Source: Acinetobacter pseudolwoffii
GTDB taxonomy: Bacteria; Pseudomonadota; Gammaproteobacteria; Pseudomonadales; Moraxellaceae
Direction: 5' to 3'
DNA length: 64,000 nucleotides
Assembly: GCF_002803605.1 (NCBI RefSeq)
Contig: NZ_PHRG01000001.1
Coordinates: 570,819-634,818, forward strand
Part shown: piece by piece, positions 1 through 7,544 of the stretch
Numbering within the stretch: position 1 is the stretch's first letter
How the letters are laid out: every line of letters begins with the position of its first letter
Notes under the pieces: generated by a model
Seen by the model: the letters and a program-made list of their open reading frames with translations, nothing else
What the model was told of the DNA's origin: nothing
Database searches by the model: none
Position numbers and translations under genes: made by a program

Positions 1-215
1 CTAAAGGACACCAATCTTGGCTCATCAATTTTCTGACAAATATTTCTCAAATAAACTTCGAGTCATTTCTACCATCAATCAATGAAAATAATTTCGATCA
101 ATCAACCAGTAAAAATCCACACAAGTTGTTCTTCATAATCTCTTAATGATCTTCTTGCTGATTCGTCACCAGCAAGCTAGGTCGGCTATATTACACTGAA
201 TTTCTAAAGTGTCAA
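1..215 (-). promoter_or_regulatory. Strong leftward promoter and leader, probably of an rRNA operon
   Basis: Read on the minus strand there is a perfect TTGACA -35 (210-215), a 16-base spacer and a TAATAT -10 (188-193), followed by a GC-rich discriminator. An AT-rich UP-element-like stretch lies just upstream (about 218-240). The transcript would run leftward through positions 180 to 1. It begins near a 7-bp hairpin (arms CTTGCTG and CAGCAAG) and holds no open frame of note. UP element, near-consensus hexamers and a GC-rich start are typical of rRNA promoters, and the leader resembles what I recall of Acinetobacter 16S leaders. The 16S gene itself is outside the window, so the rRNA assignment is inference. 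Confidence 0.6.
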
Positions 216-524
216 TCCGTAATTCAAATTAATTTAAACTTAACCAACAAAACCTAATCTTAACACTTCGTGCTAAGTTACTGTTTTATCAGAAGTTTTA
301 ATCTTCATCACTGCCGATGGATGTGCATTCTACAGGATTTCAGGGCGCTTGCAACACCTTTTTCAAGAAAATTATTTTGCATGTACATTTTTTACTCTTT
401 TTGTGTATTTTCATTCATTTTTTATACAAATTTGCTTAAATGATGTCTATTCGTGAATATAACGTTTATTATTTTTATACTAATAAGTAGTGCTCCTTAC
501 TCAGACAAGGCCTCGGGTTTCCTT

Positions 525-1415
525 ATGCATCGTTCTATTTACTTATCTATATGCTTATTTTCTCTAGTATCAAGCGTACATGTTTTCGCAGAGGTCAACA
601 CGGATGTGGAAAATGAATCTTTGAAAACGCCACTCAGAACCAAAATATCGGCCAAGGCACAACAATTACAGACACAGCTAAAAGTCGATGCCAGTGCAGC
701 ACAGGCTGAAGAAGTCAAAGATCCTTTCCAACCGTTAAATAGAAAGATTTATCAGTTTAATGATGCGATTGACCGTACTGTGGTACGTCCTATAGCTGTT
801 CAGTATGTTGAGAAAGTTCCACAGGATGTCCGCGGTAGCTACACCAATTTCCGTAATAACCTGGGCGAACCCTGGAATGTAGTCAATCAGCTGATTCAGG
901 GCCGTCCGACCCGCGCAGCGAAATCCTTGGGACGTTTTACCATTAATACTTTAACGACCTTAGGTTTGGCTGATCCGGCACGTCGCCTTGGTTTAAGTCA
1001 TGAAGACGAGAGATTTGGAACTACTTTGGGTTATTATGGTGTTGCGTCTGGTCCTTATATTATGTTGCCATTTTTAGGCCCAAGTTCAGTGCGTGGGGTA
1101 ATTGGTACTGCTGTAGATAGTCAAACCCGCCCACAAAAATATCTTCTCGAAGATGAGGATGGGCTTTACTGGACCGACCAGTTCTGGCGTGCCATTGATA
1201 ACCGCTCGGAAATACTGGATGTTGAAGGGGTGCTGACCGGTGATCGTTATGCCCAGATTCGGGATATTTATTTGCAACGCACCAATTACGCGATTGCTGA
1301 AAAGAAAGGTACAGAACAAGATACCCTATTCCTAGAAGATGACTTCGAAGAAGATAGTTCTGAAGATATACCTTTTGATGAGAACAATATTGAATCTTCA
1401 GAAGAAGATCTTTAA
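525..1415 (+). CDS. mlaA: MlaA (VacJ) family outer membrane lipid asymmetry protein
   Basis: A 296-residue protein if started at the ATG at 525, where a signal peptide begins; the upstream frame to 453 adds an unlikely extension. MlaA removes misplaced phospholipids from the outer leaflet of the outer membrane and passes them to MlaC and the MlaFEDB transporter. The family core is clear, with DPFQPLNRKIYQFND followed by the long conserved block of the donut-shaped MlaA fold. Two oddities: the signal peptide ends VFA-EV and has no good lipobox (its only cysteine follows LSI), so the protein may not be lipidated; and the last ~35 residues form a strongly acidic Glu/Asp tail. The other mla genes are not nearby. 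Confidence 0.9.
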   Translation: MHRSIYLSICLFSLVSSVHVFAEVNTDVENESLKTPLRTKISAKAQQLQTQLKVDASAAQAEEVKDPFQPLNRKIYQFNDAIDRTVVRPIAVQYVEKVPQDVRGSYTNFRNNLGEPWNVVNQLIQGRPTRAAKSLGRFTINTLTTLGLADPARRLGLSHEDERFGTTLGYYGVASGPYIMLPFLGPSSVRGVIGTAVDSQTRPQKYLLEDEDGLYWTDQFWRAIDNRSEILDVEGVLTGDRYAQIRDIYLQRTNYAIAEKKGTEQDTLFLEDDFEEDSSEDIPFDENNIESSEEDL

Positions 1416-1517
1416 GTTCATGCTTGATGTATGATTGCTAGTGAAATCTGTTCGCTAGCAATACCTTGCTTGTTATAGTACATCTTATAACCAACCCTGA
1501 GATCGAATCACTTTTTT

Positions 1518-2486
1518 ATGTATTTCATTCAACCGACTCGTGATATTCCCTATTTAGATCAGGTACTTGATACGCTTCCGCATATTCAGATGATCTATCT
1601 GGATGATCATGAGCTGTATGATTCTACGATTATCGCAATTGCAGATGTACATGACTATCTGAAATATAAGTGGAATCTGCCTACCATTGTGCTGGCCTTA
1701 GAGCATGAAGGCACAGCGTTGGCTCAGGCTTGGGAGCAAGGGGCGCTGGCAGGCTGGATCTGGAATAAACTTCCTGAAAATCCTGACCTGGCGCTGCAAA
1801 AAATTGATGCGCAATATAAACGTAACCAGGATAGCCGTGATCTGCCTTCTGCGGCAGAACTACAAAAAAGATTGTTACCCAACCCGATTAAACTGACCAA
1901 TTATGAGGTCGAAACTTATTTTCAGCCTTCAGCCTATCTTTCAGGAGATTGGTATGATTACTGGAAAATTAGCGACAAAGAAGTGATTTTCTATTTGGCC
2001 GATGTATCTGGACATGGCGTCACCAGTAGTTTACTCACGTCCTGGATGGCTGCTTTTCACGGTCGCTCCAAAACGCCGCGCGAGCTGATTAAAAAGCTTA
2101 ACGGCATGCTAATGCAGGAAAATATTGAAAAGCACATCACCATGATTGCCGGGATTTTAAATCTGGAAACCCATGTATTAAAATGGTCCAGTGCCGGACA
2201 TTATCCCCCACCGATTATATTTGAACCCAATCAAGAACCTAAGATTTTCTCTACCAGCAGCTTCCCTTTAGGCCTGACCGAAGAGCTTGAGGTTGAAGAA
2301 AACGAATGGGTATTAAGCCCTAATGCCCGTTTTATCATCTGTTCAGATGGTGCACTGGAACCCTTTGATGGTGGATTAAATGAGCAATTTTCGCAATTAT
2401 TACATCACTTGCAGAATGAGTCATTTCAGGCTCCAGAACATGTGGCCGACGATATCGCCTTTTTAAGCTTTATCCGCGTAAATTAG
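1518..2486 (+). CDS. gigA: GigA-like RsbU/SpoIIE-type PP2C serine phosphatase
   Basis: A 322-residue protein. Residues ~1-110 look like a degenerate receiver domain without an obvious phospho-acceptor arrangement. Residues ~115-322 are a SpoIIE/RsbU PPM phosphatase with the metal-binding motifs SGDWYD, ADVSGHG, SAGHYPP, SDGALE and DDIAF. Such enzymes dephosphorylate STAS-domain anti-sigma antagonists. The next gene is exactly such a STAS protein, matching the known A. baumannii GigA/GigB pair, which links to the nitrogen phosphotransferase protein NPr and controls stress, antibiotic and virulence phenotypes. The name rests on domain order and pairing. It is probably cotranscribed with gigB (gap of 112 bases). 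Confidence 0.8.
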   Translation: MYFIQPTRDIPYLDQVLDTLPHIQMIYLDDHELYDSTIIAIADVHDYLKYKWNLPTIVLALEHEGTALAQAWEQGALAGWIWNKLPENPDLALQKIDAQYKRNQDSRDLPSAAELQKRLLPNPIKLTNYEVETYFQPSAYLSGDWYDYWKISDKEVIFYLADVSGHGVTSSLLTSWMAAFHGRSKTPRELIKKLNGMLMQENIEKHITMIAGILNLETHVLKWSSAGHYPPPIIFEPNQEPKIFSTSSFPLGLTEELEVEENEWVLSPNARFIICSDGALEPFDGGLNEQFSQLLHHLQNESFQAPEHVADDIAFLSFIRVN

Positions 2487-2598
2487 CAGTATATTTACAG
2501 ACTTTATAAGCACTTAATTTGATTACCACTTTCAGCTACTTGAGTATCAATACACCCTATGGGATAATTTAATATCCTTCTCTGCAAATGGCATTTAT

Positions 2599-3117
2599 AT
2601 GTCAACAGGTCATGTTGAATATGCAAGTCTGAATGGAACGCATATTTTTAAGCTTATCGGCGAAGTGCGTGCCCAATCTTGTATTAGTCTAGACAAATTA
2701 CTGAACAAAATTGAACAGCAGGACAACGTAGTTGGCGCTATCGTTGATCTCACCGAAACCAGTTTTATTGACAGTACCGTACTGGGTGTTTTGGCCAAGT
2801 TAGGACTGAAACTCAAGCAAGTACATAATATCCAAGCTGTTATGCTTTCCACTAATTCCGACATTACTACTTTGGCCAACAGTATGGGACTGAGCCAGGT
2901 GTTTGTGATTCTGAATTATTGTGGCGATCCGAATGTCTGCACCCGTGCGCTGATGGAAGAACATGTCACGCATCAAAATATGCTAAATACCGTTCTGGAT
3001 GCGCATAAAACCTTGATGAAGCTAAATCAAAGCAACCAGAATATGTTTGAACCTTTAGTCAAACAGTTACAGAAAGAGCAAGACAATTTAGATAAAATCT
3101 CCGAGCAAAAGGTATAA
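2599..3117 (+). CDS. gigB: GigB-like STAS anti-sigma factor antagonist
   Basis: A 172-residue cytoplasmic protein with an N-terminal STAS domain (residues ~5-105). The phosphorylation loop is visible as FIDSTVLG, with Ser59 and Thr60 after Asp58; this is the site expected to be dephosphorylated by the upstream phosphatase. The ~60-residue C-terminal extension (helical, Gln/Lys/Asn-rich) goes beyond a minimal SpoIIAA-like STAS protein and resembles GigB. In A. baumannii the GigA/GigB pair signals through NPr. The downstream amidase starts 20 bases after the stop, so the three genes probably form one unit. Confidence 0.8.
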   Translation: MSTGHVEYASLNGTHIFKLIGEVRAQSCISLDKLLNKIEQQDNVVGAIVDLTETSFIDSTVLGVLAKLGLKLKQVHNIQAVMLSTNSDITTLANSMGLSQVFVILNYCGDPNVCTRALMEEHVTHQNMLNTVLDAHKTLMKLNQSNQNMFEPLVKQLQKEQDNLDKISEQKV

Positions 3118-3137
3118 CGACTATATAAGAGGACCGC

Positions 3138-3965
3138 ATGACTTTACTTTCTGTTGCACAAATGAATTCTCAAAATGAAATTGACGCCAATTTTGTGGAG
3201 ATTGAGTCTTTAATTCAACAAAGTAAGGCCAATGGTGCTGAGTTAATTGTTTTCCCGGAAAATTTCGTCTGTTTCGCAGCAGGCAAACAACGCGAAACTG
3301 CTGCACAATTTGAAGTCATTCAACAACGTCTGGAACAACTTGCCCATCAATATCAAACCTGGATTGTGGCCGGGACTTTGCCCTGCCCTTATCGTCCGGA
3401 TGGTTCAATCATTCAAGATGGCCGGGTGCGTACTGTCAGTCTGTGTATCAGTCCTGAACGAACCGAAGCGCGTTATGACAAAATTCATTTGTTTGATGTG
3501 CAAGTCGGCGATGCCGTTGGTGGTTATCAGGAGTCCAAATTCTTTGAGCCTGGTACAGAGGTGGTCGTTGCCAAGACTCCTTTTGGCAATATCGGCTTGA
3601 TGGTCTGTTATGACCTGCGCTTTCCAGAACTGGCTTTAAGCTTACGTGTTAAGGGTGCAAACCTGCTGACTGCGCCTTCTGCATTTACCTATACCACCGG
3701 TGAAATGCACTGGCAGTTATTGCTGCAAACCCGTGCCATGGATAGCCAGTGTTCGGTACTTGGCGCTGCTCAACAAGGCTGGCATGGTGAAAAACGTCAG
3801 ACTTGGGGGCATGCAGCTGCCACCAATAGCCGCGGCCAACTGTTGAATATGATCCATGCTGATGGCTCCCATTTGATTACGGTGGACTTTGATTTAAGTG
3901 AACAGCAAAAAATCCGTGAATCCATGCCTTTAATGCAACACCGTAGACTTCTGCAACTTTCCTGA
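3138..3965 (+). CDS. Carbon-nitrogen hydrolase (nitrilase superfamily, Nit1/omega-amidase-like)
   Basis: A 275-residue single-domain amidase. The catalytic Glu-Lys-Cys triad is complete: Glu41 in LIVFPENF, Lys115 in RYDKIHLFD, and Cys157 in GLMVCYDLRFPEL. The CYDLRFPEL form and the length fit the Nit branch, which in other organisms hydrolyses deaminated glutathione or omega-amides. The substrate here cannot be read from sequence. A good Shine-Dalgarno (AGAGGA) precedes the ATG. It lies 20 bases behind gigB, so stress-linked expression is plausible, and a metabolite-repair role would suit that context; this is inference. Confidence 0.88.
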   Translation: MTLLSVAQMNSQNEIDANFVEIESLIQQSKANGAELIVFPENFVCFAAGKQRETAAQFEVIQQRLEQLAHQYQTWIVAGTLPCPYRPDGSIIQDGRVRTVSLCISPERTEARYDKIHLFDVQVGDAVGGYQESKFFEPGTEVVVAKTPFGNIGLMVCYDLRFPELALSLRVKGANLLTAPSAFTYTTGEMHWQLLLQTRAMDSQCSVLGAAQQGWHGEKRQTWGHAAATNSRGQLLNMIHADGSHLITVDFDLSEQQKIRESMPLMQHRRLLQLS

Positions 3966-3995
3966 ATCGTGTCATTTGCTTGCATAAAATAACAA

Positions 3996-4061
3996 AATCC
4001 CTGCTTATTCTTCAGGTGAAATCACTGAGCATAGAAGCTTCATGAAAAATAAACAGGGATT
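3996..4061 (+). promoter_or_regulatory. Long inverted repeat that would mask the ohr ribosome binding site
   Basis: AATCCCTG (3996-4003) is fully complementary to CAGGGATT (4054-4061). After one mismatch the pairing continues with TTATT (4005-4009) and AATAA (4048-4052). The right arm contains the Shine-Dalgarno GGGA, 8 bases before the ohr ATG at 4068, so the folded leader would hide it. There is no U-run after the stem, which argues against a simple terminator of the preceding gene. A regulatory role is inference. Confidence 0.4.
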
Positions 4062-4067
4062 CAACTC

Positions 4068-4493
4068 ATGTCATTAGAAAAAGCCGTCTACACCGCACAT
4101 GCCAAAGCCACAGGGGGCCGTGATGGCCGCGCCATTTCTGACGATCAGATTCTGGACGTTCAATTGGCCGTACCCAAAGAAATGGGGGGACCAGGCGGTG
4201 GAACCAATCCTGAACAGCTCTTTGCCGCAGGTTATTCCGCCTGTTTCTTGGGTGCAATGAAATTTGTCGCCAATCGCGATAAGCTTAATATCAGTAAGGA
4301 TGCTTTTATTGAAGGTGATGTCGGTATTGGTCCGATTCCTACCGGGTTTGGTATTGAAGTGACCTTAAATATTCATCTTGAAGGCATGGATCAGGAAGAA
4401 GCAAAAAAACTGGTCGATGCTGCACATATCGTCTGTCCATACTCAAATGCGACCCGCAATAATATTGATGTGAACTTAAACGTCATTACCTAA
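4068..4493 (+). CDS. ohr: Ohr family organic hydroperoxide resistance peroxidase
   Basis: A 141-residue OsmC/Ohr-fold protein that reduces organic and lipid hydroperoxides with a pair of redox cysteines, normally recycled by lipoylated proteins. Both are present: Cys59 in YSACFLGAM and Cys123 in IVCPYSNATR; the latter motif is typical of Ohr rather than OsmC. Length is normal. No ohrR-like MarR repressor is visible on either side, unlike many species where the two are adjacent. A second stable hairpin (arms at 4509-4519 and 4530-4540) follows the stop, but without a clear U-run. Confidence 0.93.
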   Translation: MSLEKAVYTAHAKATGGRDGRAISDDQILDVQLAVPKEMGGPGGGTNPEQLFAAGYSACFLGAMKFVANRDKLNISKDAFIEGDVGIGPIPTGFGIEVTLNIHLEGMDQEEAKKLVDAAHIVCPYSNATRNNIDVNLNVIT

Positions 4494-4643
4494 ACTTTTT
4501 TGTTTAACAGCTATCCTGAAAAAATAGCTTCAGGATAGCTAAATCTTCATTATAAATTTCAAAATTTACCCGCTTCATCTTTCCTCAAAAGCTACTTTTC
4601 TTTCCCCCATTTGAAAACAGCAGCAAAAACTCAAGGACTTATA

Positions 4644-4662
4644 TATAATGATTCTTATTTAC
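4644..4662 (+). promoter_or_regulatory. Candidate Fur box overlapping a TATAAT -10
   Basis: The 19 bases TATAATGATTCTTATTTAC match the classical Fur consensus at 13 of 19 positions by my alignment, with the first eight informative positions unbroken. They begin with a perfect TATAAT that could be the -10 of the small secreted protein gene starting at 4682. A site there would allow iron repression. A -35 at proper spacing is not obvious. Confidence 0.35.
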
Positions 4663-4681
4663 AATTATCTGATTTATATTG

Positions 4682-5074
4682 ATGTTAAAACCTGTTCTTC
4701 TGAGTTCTCTCCTGCTTATCACTACTACAGCCTCTTTTGCAGAGCTGCAAATTTCAGAAAAAGTTCACCCCCAAGTAAAATCTGTAGTTAATGCCGAGAT
4801 TGAACGTCTGCCCATTCCTGCAACACCCAACAATATGATTCTGCCTGAATTTGGTAAAGGTATCATTGGTTGGGGTGCTGGCCCCAAAGATGCCGAAGTC
4901 CGTTTCCAGCGTGTCACCACAGCCGATGTTGAAAAAATGAAACAGGATGGGGTTACTTTAGAAATGGCGCAGGCCTGGCAGACCTTCTATGAAAATGAAA
5001 CTCAGCGGAATCCGGGTAATCCGACTGCACCTTTTCGGGCCCAACTGATGAAAAAAATCGTCAGCCTCTGGTAA
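4682..5074 (+). CDS. Small secreted protein, possibly DUF4951 family
   Basis: A 130-residue protein from the ATG at 4682; a TTG three bases earlier is less likely. It has a clear signal peptide (hydrophobic core SSLLLITTT, cut near SFA-EL) and no lipobox, so the mature protein is periplasmic or secreted, about 110 residues. Visible features are a Pro-rich start, a GKGIIGWGAGP segment, and a C-terminal helix region with NPTAPFRAQLMKKI. From memory this resembles the DUF4951 family common in Acinetobacter; function unknown. There is no clear Shine-Dalgarno. A Fur-like site overlaps the presumed promoter. Confidence 0.6.
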   Translation: MLKPVLLSSLLLITTTASFAELQISEKVHPQVKSVVNAEIERLPIPATPNNMILPEFGKGIIGWGAGPKDAEVRFQRVTTADVEKMKQDGVTLEMAQAWQTFYENETQRNPGNPTAPFRAQLMKKIVSLW

Positions 5075-5102
5075 ATATCCAGATATCCTGAGGACAAGTC
5101 AT

Positions 5103-5137
5103 TAAAAGCAGCAGATTAGAAAATTATTCTGCTGCTT
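5103..5137 (-). terminator. Terminator of gspE
   Basis: On the minus strand GCAGCAG and CTGCTGC form a 7-bp stem around a 15-base loop, followed by TTTTAA. The left part overlaps the gspE stop region. Confidence 0.55.
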
Positions 5138-6611
5138 CATTGGTGACCCGTAACACTTCTTCAATGGTAGTTTTCCCTGCCAATACCTTGCGCAGACCAT
5201 CATCCCGAATCGAACCGGATTGCTGCCGTGCATAACTTTCTATTTCGTATTCGGCCGCATTGCCATGAACCAGACGGCGCATATGATCATCGACGGGCAC
5301 AATTTCATAAATCGCAGTACGCCCGCTAAAACCAGTATTGCCACAGCGTTCACAACCCTGTGGTTGCGGCAGTCTTAAATCCTGTGGATGTTCAATATTT
5401 TCAAACAGTTTCTTTTCAAAAGCATCTGCTTCATGCCAGGTCGCGCAATGCGGACATAACGTTCTGACCAGACGCTGGGCAATTACCCCAATCAGGGAAC
5501 TTGAAAGCAGGAACGGCTCAATGCCCATATCCTTCAAACGCGTGACAGCACCAATCGCGGTATTGGTATGCAGGGTCGACAACACCAGATGCCCGGTCAA
5601 GGAGGCCTGCACCGCAATTTCTGCGGTCTCCAGATCACGAATTTCACCCACCATCACCACATCAGGATCTTGGCGCAGCATGGCTTTTAAGGCACGTGCA
5701 AAGGTCATATCCACTTTGGTATTCACCTGGGTCTGACCAATACCTTCCAGTTGATATTCAATCGGATCTTCAGCGGTGAGGATGTTTTTGGAACCATCAT
5801 TCAGGTCAGAAAGTGCGGCATATAAGGTGGTGGTTTTACCCGAACCGGTGGGGCCAGTGACTAAAATAATGCCGTGTGGACGATGCACCAGAGTTTTCAG
5901 TCGATCATAGTCATTATTCATCAAGCCCAAATGGGTCATATTTAAACGACCGGCCTGCTTGTCCAGCAGACGCATCACCACACGCTCACCATGAGAGGAT
6001 GGCAAAGTAGATACACGGACATCGACTTCACGTCCGGCCAGACGCAAGGAAATACGACCATCTTGTGGAATGCGCTTTTCCGCAATATCCAGTTTGGCCA
6101 TGACTTTAATCCGCGAGACCAAAAGCGGCGCAAGTTCACGGCGTGGCTGGACAATTTCACGGAGCTGGCCATCGACCCGTAAACGTACCGACAGTTTTTT
6201 CTCAAAAGATTCAATATGAATATCGGAAGCCCCGACCCGAATCGCTTCAGACAATAATGCATTGATCAGTCGTACAATCGGCGCATCATCTTCCTGATCC
6301 ATCAGATCTTCAGCTTCAGGTACGGAATCGGCCAGACTGAGTAAATCCGGATGATCTTCCAGACCCGCAGCCACCTGTTGTGATTCGCCGCTATCTCCGG
6401 CAAAACTGGAGCTGAGTAACTGGTTAAATTCCTGTTCGCTGCACAGCTGAAAATGAGCCGGATAACCGAGCAGACGGCGCGCTTCCTGCAATGCAAGCAT
6501 CGAGGTATTGTCACGACGCAGAATAAAGGCCTGATCTCCCTCATAACGCAACAGCACACCATGGCGCTTGGCGAAGCTATATGGGATTTGTAATTGTTTA
6601 AGTACTTGCAT
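5124..6611 (-). CDS. gspE: Type II secretion ATPase GspE
   Basis: A 495-residue cytoplasmic ATPase that powers the type II secretion pseudopilus. The N-terminal ~110 residues form the region that contacts GspL. The P-loop GPTGSGKTTT is at ~253-262, followed by the Asp box and Walker B (DPDVVMVGEIRD), the HTN-containing His box (STLHTNTA) and the tetracysteine zinc motif CPHC...CERC. CPHC/CERC and length favour GspE over PilB, which is longer. It stands alone: no other gsp gene is nearby, in keeping with the scattered T2SS genes of Acinetobacter. A terminator overlaps its end. Confidence 0.93.
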   Translation of the reverse strand: MQVLKQLQIPYSFAKRHGVLLRYEGDQAFILRRDNTSMLALQEARRLLGYPAHFQLCSEQEFNQLLSSSFAGDSGESQQVAAGLEDHPDLLSLADSVPEAEDLMDQEDDAPIVRLINALLSEAIRVGASDIHIESFEKKLSVRLRVDGQLREIVQPRRELAPLLVSRIKVMAKLDIAEKRIPQDGRISLRLAGREVDVRVSTLPSSHGERVVMRLLDKQAGRLNMTHLGLMNNDYDRLKTLVHRPHGIILVTGPTGSGKTTTLYAALSDLNDGSKNILTAEDPIEYQLEGIGQTQVNTKVDMTFARALKAMLRQDPDVVMVGEIRDLETAEIAVQASLTGHLVLSTLHTNTAIGAVTRLKDMGIEPFLLSSSLIGVIAQRLVRTLCPHCATWHEADAFEKKLFENIEHPQDLRLPQPQGCERCGNTGFSGRTAIYEIVPVDDHMRRLVHGNAAEYEIESYARQQSGSIRDDGLRKVLAGKTTIEEVLRVTNEAAE

Positions 6612-6713
6612 CGCGGATTATAATAATGATGAAAAAATTTAAATTGAGTGTACTCTAAGCATATGACAGCGTGAAGTATGTTTTCAAAGATTTAGCAAGA
6701 AAGGGTGCCAACA

Positions 6714-7535
6714 TTGCCGCAAGATAAAGATGAATTAATCCCGAATACAGCGAAAATGCGCTGGTGGGGAGAACAGATTTTTGAAATAAATCAATCCAAA
6801 GCCTGGCAGTTTGGTTCCTTGCTGTTTCGTCTGACTCGAGGCATTCAGGAATGGCGACTGGAATACTATCGTCCTGTGGTGCAATATGATTATGAGCAGC
6901 AATGGCATCAGATTGATGATCCGAACTTTGCCTTTCCAGCGCCGGTGCACATTGAACGTTATATGTTCAAATCCACCCAAAATAAATTACAGTTGATGCC
7001 ACGTTTGGCAAACCGTTCGGTGGTGATCAAGCCGGTTGATCCGATTTATATTCCTGCCGGACAACGTGGTACGCTTTATATCAGCACGCCCTTATGGATT
7101 GCCGGTTTTGTCGAGGGGCAGCGCGAACCAATTTTTGATCTCCCGGTGATCTTGCCAAAAGACACCTGGTTTGGGCCGAATCATCGCTCAGGTGAAATCT
7201 GCTATGCCACTGCAGTCGATGGCAGAACTGAACTGAAACAATTGCATCCACGCGCTTTTCGTGCGGTTACACCGATTGAATTTCACAATACCAGTAACCA
7301 GCAATTGCGCTTTGACCGGATGAATGTCCCGGTGCCTGCCCTGCCGTTATTTTACAGTGAAAGTACCGGGCGCTTATGGACCTCGCAAATCCGGGTCTTG
7401 CATGAAGGTTCGGACCGCCCACCGCGTATTCGGGTGGAGAACCGTACCCCGCCAAATGCCGGTGAAGTCGCCTATCTGCATCCACCGCGTGATCCGGCGG
7501 GCGCTTTATTTAATATGTTTGATTCATTTTTCTAA
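6714..7535 (+). CDS. Unknown cytoplasmic protein paired with MscS, possibly DUF432 family
   Basis: About 273 residues. The start is uncertain: a GTG at 6705 lacks room for a ribosome site, while a TTG at 6714 has AAGAAAGGG 8 bases upstream, so I prefer TTG. There is no signal peptide or membrane segment. The sequence is rich in Trp/Tyr/Pro and predicted strands, with segments such as PIYIPAGQRGTLYISTPLW and GEICYATAVDGRTELKQL. From memory it may belong to DUF432, some members of which sit beside small-conductance mechanosensitive channels; I cannot confirm this. The MscS gene starts 9 bases after its stop, so the two are almost certainly cotranscribed and may work together. Confidence 0.7.
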   Translation: MPQDKDELIPNTAKMRWWGEQIFEINQSKAWQFGSLLFRLTRGIQEWRLEYYRPVVQYDYEQQWHQIDDPNFAFPAPVHIERYMFKSTQNKLQLMPRLANRSVVIKPVDPIYIPAGQRGTLYISTPLWIAGFVEGQREPIFDLPVILPKDTWFGPNHRSGEICYATAVDGRTELKQLHPRAFRAVTPIEFHNTSNQQLRFDRMNVPVPALPLFYSESTGRLWTSQIRVLHEGSDRPPRIRVENRTPPNAGEVAYLHPPRDPAGALFNMFDSFF

Positions 7536-7544
7536 GGGCGTCTG

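Noticed and set aside
5124..6611. PilB (type IV pilus ATPase) as an alternative to GspE
   Set aside because: The length (495) and short N-terminal domain fit GspE. PilB is ~565 residues, and no pilC or pilD lies beside it.
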